Positions 7,305 to 12,317 of a stretch of DNA of 12,317 bases are shown here, piece after piece; position 1 is the first letter of the stretch; each line of letters opens with the position of its first letter. Source of the DNA: an uncultured bacterium (lineage in GTDB: Bacteria; Actinomycetota; Coriobacteriia; Coriobacteriales; Coriobacteriaceae); assembly GCA_905215115.1 (NCBI GenBank), contig CAJMOP010000054.1:1-12317 (forward strand), written 5' to 3'. The position numbers were made by a program, and so were the translations under genes. Under the pieces are notes generated by a model. It was given only the letters and a program-made list of their open reading frames with translations, was not told where the DNA came from and did not search any database.

Positions 7305-7335
7305 TGGGACAAATTAATCAGGTTTATTTGTCCCA
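7305..7335. promoter_or_regulatory. 10-bp inverted repeat, possible operator
   Basis: TGGGACAAAT (7305-7314) and ATTTGTCCCA (7326-7335) form a perfect dyad with an 11-nt spacer. The half-sites are 21 bp apart start to start, two helical turns, which fits a dimeric DNA-binding protein. It lies between divergent metY and the C_GCAxxG_C_C gene. No U-tract follows on either strand. Confidence 0.6.
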
Positions 7336-7450
7336 AATCTTAAGAAAGTGTTCGATGGCGAAAAACAATGAGATATGCACTGCGGTCTCGATAAGCGAAT
7401 GCGCCAGCAAGGGTACCATAGGCGGGTACACCGCAATCAAGGAGACACGG

Positions 7451-7897
7451 ATGAAGCAGATTGATACCACTCAGCTCAACACTGCCACCTGCCAGGCTCA
7501 GGCTGCCGAATACCACGCCCGCGGCTTTAACTGCGCGCAGGCCGTCGCCTGCACGCTCGCGCCCGCCGTCGGGCTCGACCCCCAGGTCGCCTTTACCCTC
7601 ACCGAGGGCTTTGGCGCCGGCATGGGCGGCATGACCGAAACTTGCGGTGCCATCTCGGGCGCCGTGGCCATCATGGGCTTTGTAATGAGCGATGGCATGG
7701 AAAACCCCAAGACCAAGGGCCAGACCTACAAACTGTCGCGCGAGATTGCCAAGCGCTTTGGCGAGAAGAACACGACGACCGTCTGCGGCACGCTCAAGGG
7801 CATCGGATCGGACAAGGGTCCGCTCCGCAGCTGTCCCGGTTGCATCGACGATGCCGTCGAAATCGCCTGCGATATGCTAAAGCAGCTCGCCGAGTAA
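7451..7897 (+). CDS. C_GCAxxG_C_C family probable redox protein
   Basis: This 148-residue cytoplasmic protein fits the C_GCAxxG_C_C family, small Cys-rich proteins of anaerobes with a presumed redox or metal-binding role and no proven reaction. Visible Cys landmarks: FNCAQAV (C28), TCGAISG (C65 to G70, the CGAxxG signature), VCGTL (C112), CPGC (C128 and C131) and C140. The glycine-rich FGAGMGGM (54-61) precedes the signature. I chose the ATG at 7451 because AAGGAG at 7439-7444 sits 6 nt upstream. The frame stays open back to an ATG at 7304, but that extension would cover the dyad and has no SD. It diverges from metY and converges on yigZ. Confidence 0.85.
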   Translation: MKQIDTTQLNTATCQAQAAEYHARGFNCAQAVACTLAPAVGLDPQVAFTLTEGFGAGMGGMTETCGAISGAVAIMGFVMSDGMENPKTKGQTYKLSREIAKRFGEKNTTTVCGTLKGIGSDKGPLRSCPGCIDDAVEIACDMLKQLAE

Positions 7898-7910
7898 ACG
7901 ATATCAACAG

Positions 7911-7958
7911 AAAACGACGGCCGGCGCGCTTGAGATTCATCCAAAAGCACGCCAGCCG
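7911..7958 (-). terminator. Terminator of the YigZ-family gene
   Basis: Arms 7918-7931 and 7945-7958 pair over 14 bp around a 13-nt loop. Two positions are C against A on the plus strand but become G-U wobbles in minus-strand RNA, so the hairpin is intact only in the minus transcript. A TTTT run (7914-7911) follows three nucleotides later. It lies in the convergent gap after the yigZ stop and may also slow the opposing transcript. Confidence 0.7.
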
Positions 7959-7964
7959 CCGCCG

Positions 7965-8600
7965 TTAGAACTCAGCAAATTCGGGAGCGCCGACCTCAAT
8001 CTCCTCGCGCCCCGCCATAAGCTCGCGCATCTTGGCGCAAAACAGCTCCTGCTCCCCCGCCTTAAACACCAAGTGAAGTGTCACGGCATCCGCGTAATCG
8101 GTATCCAAAACCTTGGCACCCGAATCCTGCGCCAAACGAAGCACCTGCTCATACTGCGGATAGGCAACATACACGTCAACCGGCACGACACTTGTCATCT
8201 CGACGATTTGCCCGGCCTCCCGAGCAGCCGCCACCGCCTCCTGTGTCGCCGCCGTATAGGCTCGTACCAGACCACCAGGCCCCAGCAGCGTGCCACCAAA
8301 ATAGCGCGTTACCACGCAGCAAACATTTTTGAGCCCAGCACCGCGAAGCACCTCGAGCGTCGGCATGCCACTCGTGCGGCTCGGCTCACCGTCGTCGCTC
8401 TGGCGCTCGCGTCCATCGACCAAAATCCACGCGGGAACATTATGTCGAGCGTCGTAATGACGCTTGCGAACCATCTCGATAAAGGCGTTTGCCTCGTCCT
8501 CGGACTCAATATGGACCAGCTGGGCAATAAACCGGCTCTTGCGGTCCACAAACTCGCCCGAAGCCTCAATATTCAATTGCAGAGTAAAATAACTGTCCAA
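7965..8600 (-). CDS. yigZ: YigZ/IMPACT (UPF0029) family protein
   Basis: This 211-residue protein matches the YigZ family along its whole length. Members share the fold of the eukaryotic translation regulator IMPACT and have a C-terminal ferredoxin-like domain; the bacterial function is not settled. Seen here: KSRF (21-24), YDARHNVPAW (49-58), SDDGEPSRTSG (68-78, where most members have SGTAG) and VVTRYFGGTLLGPGGLVRAY (96-115). The start is a TTG at 8600: no ATG exists nearby, GAGGGG at 8606-8611 lies 5 nt upstream, and the resulting N-terminus MDSYFTL fits the family's usual opening. An in-frame stop lies four codons upstream (8610-8612). It is convergent with the C_GCAxxG_C_C gene. Confidence 0.9.
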   Translation of the reverse strand: MDSYFTLQLNIEASGEFVDRKSRFIAQLVHIESEDEANAFIEMVRKRHYDARHNVPAWILVDGRERQSDDGEPSRTSGMPTLEVLRGAGLKNVCCVVTRYFGGTLLGPGGLVRAYTAATQEAVAAAREAGQIVEMTSVVPVDVYVAYPQYEQVLRLAQDSGAKVLDTDYADAVTLHLVFKAGEQELFCAKMRELMAGREEIEVGAPEFAEF

Positions 8601-8715
8601 AAAAGCCCCTCAACAACAAGCAGAGCAACAAACAGCCTCAATAATACGGCAAAGCCCGTACCGTTGCCCTCTCCAACAAGAACGGAAACGCCAATGATGC
8701 CGTCACCAACAGCGA

Positions 8716-8814
8716 GAACCCGTCAGCGCGAGCAAGGTGCCTTGAAAGACGAGGGCATTGACCTTATGGTCATGCCCGAAGGCTTGAAAGGCAGATTGCC
8801 GCGCTGACGGGTTC
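8716..8814. other. 99-nt rod-like inverted repeat, unidentified
   Basis: Outer arms GAACCCGTCAGCGCG (8716-8730) and its exact complement (8800-8814) enclose nested pairs: TGCCTT (8738-8743) with AAGGCA (8788-8793), then GGGCATTGACC (8753-8763) with GGTCATGCCC (8768-8777) closing a TTAT loop with one bulged T. The internal loops between the helices are nearly symmetric. It lies 15 nt beyond the rnpB 3' end and about 115 nt upstream of yigZ. The rest of the gap (8601-8715) shows only the yigZ SD and a short TACGG/CCGTA inverted repeat. No U-tract follows, and I match it to no known RNA family. Confidence 0.6.
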
Positions 8815-8828
8815 GCAGCGTCAACAAA

Positions 8829-9194
8829 GTGCTGAGTGGGCCTGTAAGCCGGGTTCTGTCGTGAACGGTCATTTATCTTGTCTGCACGTTACCATGCAGC
8901 TCCACGCACGCTACCCGAACGCGGACCGGGCCGGCCCATAGCGTTCCTATTCGCGCTTGCTCCGGATGGGGCTTGCCAAGCCGCCGTGTTGCCACGACGC
9001 TGGTGGTCTCTTACACCACCGTTTCAGCTTTTCCCTTTACGCCTTGCGGCGCAGGTGGGAGTCTTCTTTTCTGCGGCGCTTTCCGTCGGATCACTCCGCC
9101 CGGCCGTTAGCCGGCATCCCGCCCTCTGGAGCCCGGACTTTCCTCACGCGTACCGCAAGCAGCACATCGCGCGACCGTCTGGCCCACTCAGCAG
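8829..9194 (-). ncRNA. rnpB: RNase P RNA, class A
   Basis: This is the catalytic RNA of ribonuclease P, which trims 5' leaders from precursor tRNAs. On the minus strand the conserved region GAGGAAAGTCCGGGCTCC lies near the 5' end, and ACAGAACCCGGCTTACAGGC lies near the 3' end. GCTGAGTGGGCC (9192-9181) and GGCCCACTCAGC (8842-8831) are exact complements and form helix P1, which fixes both ends to within a few bases. The total of about 365 nt suits an actinobacterial class A RNA. An open reading frame crosses it on the same strand but is ignored because of the RNA match. The exact processed 3' end is uncertain. Confidence 0.95.
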
Positions 9195-9200
9195 TGCAAG

Positions 9201-9227
9201 AGTGTAGCACACCGTTACCGCAGGCAA
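9201..9227 (-). promoter_or_regulatory. rnpB: Probable rnpB promoter with extended -10
   Basis: On the minus strand TGCTACACT gives an extended -10 (hexamer 9201-9206). TTGCCT (9222-9227) lies 15 nt upstream as a weak -35. The predicted start near 9194 coincides with the 5' end of helix P1. Confidence 0.5.
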
Positions 9228-9354
9228 TGGCACAACGCAAACGCTCGACACGATAAACCAAGAACCGCCATGCACTACAATGGTCCTGTCGATGGGCAAC
9301 GTCGTCAGTCGAGACGCGACCGCGCTCCGCACCCCTCCGTCTACTCGGTGTGTT

Positions 9355-9390
9355 CCCGCCTCCTCCCCGAGGCGGGATGTCGGCTTTTTT
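9355..9390 (+). terminator. Possible plus-strand terminator
   Basis: CCCGCCTC (9355-9362) and GAGGCGGG (9369-9376) form an 8-bp stem with a 6-nt loop. A run of six Ts (9385-9390) follows after 8 nt. That gap is longer than in a standard terminator, hence low confidence. No plus-strand gene is known upstream that it would serve. Confidence 0.35.
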
Positions 9391-9455
9391 CATGCACCGA
9401 CAATCCAATAGCCTGTGATCAGCCCGGCAGCATTGTGCATCTCGGCGCCAAATGC

Positions 9456-9489
9456 AAAAAGGGACCCGTCCATTACGGACGGATCCCTT
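9456..9489 (-). terminator. Intrinsic terminator of rpsA
   Basis: Arms 9459-9471 and 9477-9489 pair over 13 bp. The single C9465/A9483 mismatch becomes G-U in minus-strand RNA. The stem (GGACGGGTCCCTT on the minus strand) runs into five Ts (9460-9456). It lies 24 nt after the rpsA stop. Confidence 0.9.
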
Positions 9490-9513
9490 AAAACAAGTGA
9501 TCGTCAAACCGAA

Positions 9514-10680
9514 TTACTCGGCGTCGGTCTCCTCGTCCTTCTTCTCGGAAGGCAGCGGGGTAACCTCGATCTCGACGCCCAGAGTCTCAGCAGCAGACTT
9601 CATGGACAGGGAGATACGACGACGGTCGAGGTCGATTTCCATGACCTTGACCTGAACCTTGTCGCCCACATGGGTGACCTGAGAAGGCTGATCGACGTGC
9701 TTGTTGGCCATCTCGGAGATGTGCACCAGGCCCTCGATGCCCTCGCCCAGATCGACGAAAGCGCCGAACGGGACAAGCTTGGTCACAGTGCCCTCGACGA
9801 TAGCGCCGACGGGGTACTTCTTGACCAGTGCGCGCCACGGATCCTCGGTGGTCTGCTTGAGACCCAGGGAGATGCGCTCGCGGTTGAGATCGACGTCGAG
9901 AACCTCGACCTCGACCTCCTGGCCGACCTTGACAACCTCGGAAGGATGGTTGACGTGGTTCCAGGAGAGCTCGGAGATGTGGATGAGGCCGTCGATACCG
10001 CCGAGGTCGACGAAGGCGCCGAAGTCGACGATGGAGGAAACGGTGCCCTGGAGACGCATGCCAGACTTGAGCTTGGACAGGATCTCGGAGCGCTCGGCCT
10101 TACGGGACTCCTCGAGCACGACGCGACGGGAAAGGACGACGTTGTTGCGGTTGCGGTCCATCTCGATGACGCGGGCCTCGATGCGGGTGCCCATGTAGGA
10201 GGTGAGGTCCTTGACGCGACGGAGGTCGACGAGGGAAGCGGGCAGGAAGCCACGCAGGCCGATGTCGAGGATCAGGCCGCCCTTGACAACCTCGATAACC
10301 TCGCCCTCGACATTCTCGCCGGAGTTGAACTTCTCCTCGATGCGGTTCCAAGCACGCTCGTACTCGGCACGCTTCTTGGACAGGACCAGACGACCGTCCT
10401 TGTCCTCCTTCTGGAGAACCAGAGCCTCGATGGGATCACCGAGTGCAACGATGTCTGCAGGGTTAGCGTCCTTGCGGATGGACAGCTCGCGGACCGGGAT
10501 AACGCCCTCGGACTTGAATCCGATGTCAACGAGCACCTCGTCATGCTCGATCTTAACGACAGTGCCGTTAACGAGATCGCCCTCATCAAAGTCGGTAATC
10601 GTACCGTCGATGAGGTTGTTCATCTCCTCCTCGTTGACATCGTCAAGAGAGAAAATGGACGAGTTCTGAATCTCACTCAA
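9514..10680 (-). CDS. rpsA: 30S ribosomal protein S1
   Basis: S1 binds mRNA at the small subunit and helps place leaders for initiation. The 388-residue protein contains four S1 RNA-binding domains, at about 33-103, 121-187, 206-275 and 293-362. The third and fourth are the most canonical, each with a (D/P)FGAFVDLG strand and a GL(I/V)HISE motif. An acidic tail ends ...KKDEETDAE. It is shorter than the six-domain proteobacterial protein and lacks the long tail of many actinobacterial S1 proteins. The start is a TTG at 10680, with GAAAGGGG at 10688-10695 7 nt upstream; no ATG lies nearby until residue 20. The leader can fold so that this SD is paired. It is a single unit ended by the terminator at 9456-9489. 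Confidence 0.95.
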   Translation of the reverse strand: MSEIQNSSIFSLDDVNEEEMNNLIDGTITDFDEGDLVNGTVVKIEHDEVLVDIGFKSEGVIPVRELSIRKDANPADIVALGDPIEALVLQKEDKDGRLVLSKKRAEYERAWNRIEEKFNSGENVEGEVIEVVKGGLILDIGLRGFLPASLVDLRRVKDLTSYMGTRIEARVIEMDRNRNNVVLSRRVVLEESRKAERSEILSKLKSGMRLQGTVSSIVDFGAFVDLGGIDGLIHISELSWNHVNHPSEVVKVGQEVEVEVLDVDLNRERISLGLKQTTEDPWRALVKKYPVGAIVEGTVTKLVPFGAFVDLGEGIEGLVHISEMANKHVDQPSQVTHVGDKVQVKVMEIDLDRRRISLSMKSAAETLGVEIEVTPLPSEKKDEETDAE

Positions 10681-10995
10681 AGGTGGACCCCTTTCGAACT
10701 ACGGGGCCCCGATTGCTAGGACCTACAGAAGGGTGCGACAAGCACACAACGTTTAGGAACACTCGGGAGCCGACAGATACTAATGTGACGCTTATGCAAT
10801 CACGTTCGTATAGGTTACGGGGAAATGAGTTCGATTTCAAGCGTGAACTGCGATTTTTTACTCGTGTGGAGACTTTTTCGTAATCTTATGAACACACGTC
10901 TCCGCAACTTGACGATAACCAGCCAGGCATTCGGCTTTGGGGTAAAGTATCCGGAGCCAACGATTCTAGATCGATTTTTCGAGAAAGGTGCCCGC
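10681..10995. other. Divergent leader region between rpsA and the HAD gene
   Basis: These 315 nt separate divergent genes. The rpsA side holds its SD hairpin (10685-10709). A TTGTCG on the minus strand is followed 17 nt later by TAGCAA, a weak promoter candidate. On the HAD side a 9-bp stem (10865-10873 with 10898-10906) encloses a T-rich loop, and TTGACG (10909-10914) looks like a -35 without a good -10. I see no small gene here; the frame open from 10825 is an unlikely extension of the HAD gene. Confidence 0.5.
10685..10709 (-). promoter_or_regulatory. Hairpin that could mask the rpsA ribosome binding site
   Basis: In minus-strand RNA, GGGCCCC (10709-10703) pairs with GGGGUCC (10691-10685) through 7 bp including one G-U, with an 11-nt loop. 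The GGGG of the rpsA SD lies inside the stem. Translational control is inferred only. Confidence 0.4.
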
Positions 10996-11754
10996 GTGCT
11001 CAAAGCAGTCGTTTTCGATATGGACGAAACGCTTCTTAGCATCAACCTCAACGCGTTCATCCTTCGCTATTTTAAGGATGTCTCTTCGATGCTCGCGGAT
11101 ATCGGGCGCCGCAGCCGCGGTGGCACGATGGCACGCCTCGGCACCATCCTGGTCGACCTCAACGCCAATCGCCGCAGCAGCACGGACAATCGCACCAATC
11201 TTGAGTTTTACCAAGAAGAGGTCGAGCGCCGATGCGGCATTTGCCTCTCGGACCCACTTATCTACGAGGCGTTTACCTACTACGACCGCGAAGTTCTTCC
11301 GTACAAGAATGACGAACTCATCAACGCCCACGCCATGCCGGGCGCACACGCCGCGCTTCAGACCGTACAGGACGCAGGGCTGCGCTGCGCGCTCTTTACC
11401 AACCCCAGCTTTCCGCAGGGGGCCATCGAGTGCCGCATGGGTTGGGGCGACCTGGCCGACGCCCCCTTTGAGCTCGTCACGCACATGGGAAACACCACCC
11501 GCTGCAAGCCCGATGCCACCTACTATCTAGAGCAGCTTCAGGTGATGGGGCTCGAGCCACACGAGGTCCTTATGGTGGGCAACGATCCCAAGCGCGACTT
11601 CCCGTCCCCCGATTGCGGCATCCAAACCGCCTTTGTGGGCCAAGGTAAGCCCAGCCGAGCCACCTGGCGCGGAACCATGGAAGACTTCGCCCGCGACTTT
11701 AACGCCGTAGTAGAAGCCTTCTACGAACACCAAGTAGCCGACGAACTGTCTTAA
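10996..11754 (+). CDS. HAD-superfamily hydrolase
   Basis: This 252-residue cytoplasmic protein has all four haloacid dehalogenase motifs. VFDMDETLL (6-14) supplies the nucleophile Asp8 and Asp10. LFTN (133-136) has the motif II Thr135, KPD (171-173) has the motif III Lys171, and VGNDPKRDF (194-202) supplies the Mg-binding Asp197 and Asp201. The cap lies between motifs I and II (about 15-115), as in C1-cap phosphatases. A phosphatase is likely; the substrate is unknown. The start is a GTG at 10996, with AAAGG at 10984-10988 just upstream and motif I directly after. A 57-codon in-frame extension to 10825 lacks an SD and conserved sequence. Its TAA overlaps the stop of the convergent cysteine desulfidase gene. 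Confidence 0.87.
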   Translation: MLKAVVFDMDETLLSINLNAFILRYFKDVSSMLADIGRRSRGGTMARLGTILVDLNANRRSSTDNRTNLEFYQEEVERRCGICLSDPLIYEAFTYYDREVLPYKNDELINAHAMPGAHAALQTVQDAGLRCALFTNPSFPQGAIECRMGWGDLADAPFELVTHMGNTTRCKPDATYYLEQLQVMGLEPHEVLMVGNDPKRDFPSPDCGIQTAFVGQGKPSRATWRGTMEDFARDFNAVVEAFYEHQVADELS

Positions 11755-12317
11755 CAAACCTGGGTTTTACCGATCATGATGTTGAGGATCTCGACGTCGG
11801 TATCTTTCATGCCCACACGGCCTACGTAGCCCATACTGGCGATTGTCTGCTCAACGGTATCTTGGATCAGGCCCTCGCCGGCGCGGAAGCCGCGACCCTG
11901 CATGGCCATATCATGGCCCAGAATCGCTGCATCGACGGCAGCCGAGATCTTGGCGGCACAGCTCGCCTTGGCGCCATCGCACACGATGCCGCCCACGTTG
12001 CCGAGCGTGTTCGAGACCGTCGCGCCAATCTGCTCGCGCGTGCCACCGCACAGCCAGGTAATCGCGGCACCGGCACCGCACGCGGCGCAAATAGCACCGC
12101 AAAACGCCGAAAGCGCACCAATATAGCTCTTGATATGCACGGCGATAAGATCGGACAGCATCACGGCGCGCACCAGACGCTCGTGGTCGCAACGCAGGTA
12201 CTCGGCATACTCCATGACGGGCAATGCGCAGGTAATGCCTTGATTGCCCGAGCCGCACACAATGGCGACCGGCAGCGCGCAACCGTTCATGCGGGCGTCG
12301 GACCCGGCGGCCGCACG
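11751..12317 (-). CDS. L-cysteine desulfidase family protein (UPF0597/CyuA-like), C-terminal part
   Basis: The visible 188 residues are the C-terminal part of a protein of the serine dehydratase alpha/UPF0597 family; the frame is open to the right edge and full-length members are about 430 residues. The family's [4Fe-4S] enzymes split L-cysteine into pyruvate, ammonia and sulfide. SDARMNG and VCGSGNQGIT are the signature near the break, followed by LSAFCGAICAACGAG and GIVCDGAKASC. The Cys of SAFC and the two of CDGAKASC are 40 and 7 residues apart, the spacing I recall for Fe-S ligands of the archaeal enzyme. Function is inferred from family; serine or another beta-substituted amino acid could be the substrate. 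The stop at 11751-11753 overlaps the HAD stop, leaving no room for a terminator. Confidence 0.88.
   Translation of the reverse strand, partial: RAAAGSDARMNGCALPVAIVCGSGNQGITCALPVMEYAEYLRCDHERLVRAVMLSDLIAVHIKSYIGALSAFCGAICAACGAGAAITWLCGGTREQIGATVSNTLGNVGGIVCDGAKASCAAKISAAVDAAILGHDMAMQGRGFRAGEGLIQDTVEQTIASMGYVGRVGMKDTDVEILNIMIGKTQVC

Larger units (their letters stand above)
9195..9513. other. Intergenic region between rnpB and rpsA
   Basis: This gap of about 320 nt has no convincing protein gene. It holds the rnpB promoter (9201-9227), a + strand TACAAT (9276-9281), a + strand hairpin with a T run (9355-9390) and the rpsA terminator (9456-9489). A 39-codon ATG frame at 9292 (+) lacks an SD, and I do not call it a gene. 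Confidence 0.6.

Noticed and set aside
7304..7450. A longer N-terminus for the C_GCAxxG_C_C protein from an in-frame ATG at 7304 or 7355.
   Set aside because: A strong AAGGAG sits 6 nt before the ATG at 7451, and the extension covers the dyad without conserved sequence.
8573..8722. A 50-codon hydrophobic open frame on the minus strand overlapping the start of yigZ.
   Set aside because: It has no ATG or GTG start and no SD in position; YigZ itself is well supported in the other frame.
8073..8807. A plus-strand open frame antisense to yigZ that continues through the gap and includes a 37-codon ATG frame at 8694.
   Set aside because: There is no SD, most of it is antisense to YigZ, and the end falls inside the inverted repeat; the repeat explains the sequence better.
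9290..9390. A T-box leader, suggested by ACCGCG and a terminator-like stem.
   Set aside because: The conserved GGGTGG part of the T-box is absent and no amino-acid gene follows on that strand.
9378..9402. A TGTCGG/CCGACA inverted repeat around the T run.
   Set aside because: The T run is in the loop, so it cannot act as a terminator; 6-bp arms are within chance in GC-rich sequence.
9091..9507. A 138-codon minus-strand open frame across the 5' half of rnpB.
   Set aside because: The region is RNase P RNA by conserved sequence and P1 pairing.
9415..10719. A 434-codon plus-strand open frame opposite rpsA.
   Set aside because: It mirrors the four S1 domains on the other strand; its Asp/Leu-rich repeats are a by-product of the S1 repeats.
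10825..10995. A 57-codon N-terminal extension of the HAD hydrolase.
   Set aside because: HAD motif I normally lies within the first ten or so residues, which fits the GTG at 10996 with its own SD.

Overview
The window reads as chromosomal DNA of a high-GC Gram-positive gut actinobacterium. I infer a Coriobacteriia member, most likely Collinsella or a close relative. The basis is strong G/C bias at third codon positions, clear Shine-Dalgarno (SD) boxes, use of TTG and GTG starts, a class A RNase P RNA, and the mix of anaerobe genes (cysteine desulfidase, O-acetylhomoserine sulfhydrylase, C_GCAxxG_C_C redox protein). The species call is from overall likeness, not from a marker search. I see no prophage, transposase, CRISPR array or tRNA; this is mostly housekeeping sequence.

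Layout. 1-516 (-): N-terminal part of molybdopterin molybdenumtransferase MoeA, running off the left edge. 728-2149 (+): a ClC-family anion transporter with hallmarks of the fluoride-exporting CLC-F branch. 2236-3198 (+): a diacylglycerol/lipid kinase. 3206-3276: a long palindrome between convergent genes. 3286-3666 (-): a stand-alone GGQ release-factor-like protein. 3687-3722: a second, related palindrome that also forms the terminator of xpt (3750-4328, -), xanthine phosphoribosyltransferase. 4486-5790 (-): an MFS drug-efflux-type transporter. 5817-5864: terminator of metY (5933-7216, -), O-acetylhomoserine sulfhydrylase. 7217-7450: divergent regulatory region with a 10-bp dyad. 7451-7897 (+): C_GCAxxG_C_C protein. 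7965-8600 (-): YigZ/IMPACT-family protein. 8601-8828: gap holding an unexplained 99-nt rod-like inverted repeat. 8829-9194 (-): RNase P RNA. 9195-9513: gap with the rpsA terminator and a possible small + strand transcript. 9514-10680 (-): ribosomal protein S1. 10681-10995: divergent leader region. 10996-11754 (+): HAD-family hydrolase. 11751-12317 (-): C-terminal part of an L-cysteine desulfidase, running off the right edge.

Most genes look like single transcription units: nearly every gap has its own terminator or promoter-like sequence, and neighbours have unrelated jobs. Two sulfur enzymes (MetY, which makes homocysteine from sulfide, and cysteine desulfidase, which releases sulfide from cysteine) lie about 4.5 kb apart and could be linked metabolically, but nothing in the sequence shows co-regulation. 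The observations most worth a second look are the two related palindromes bracketing the release-factor-like gene, the rod-like structure between rnpB and yigZ, the dyad upstream of metY, and the CLC-F-like transporter with no fluoride riboswitch.
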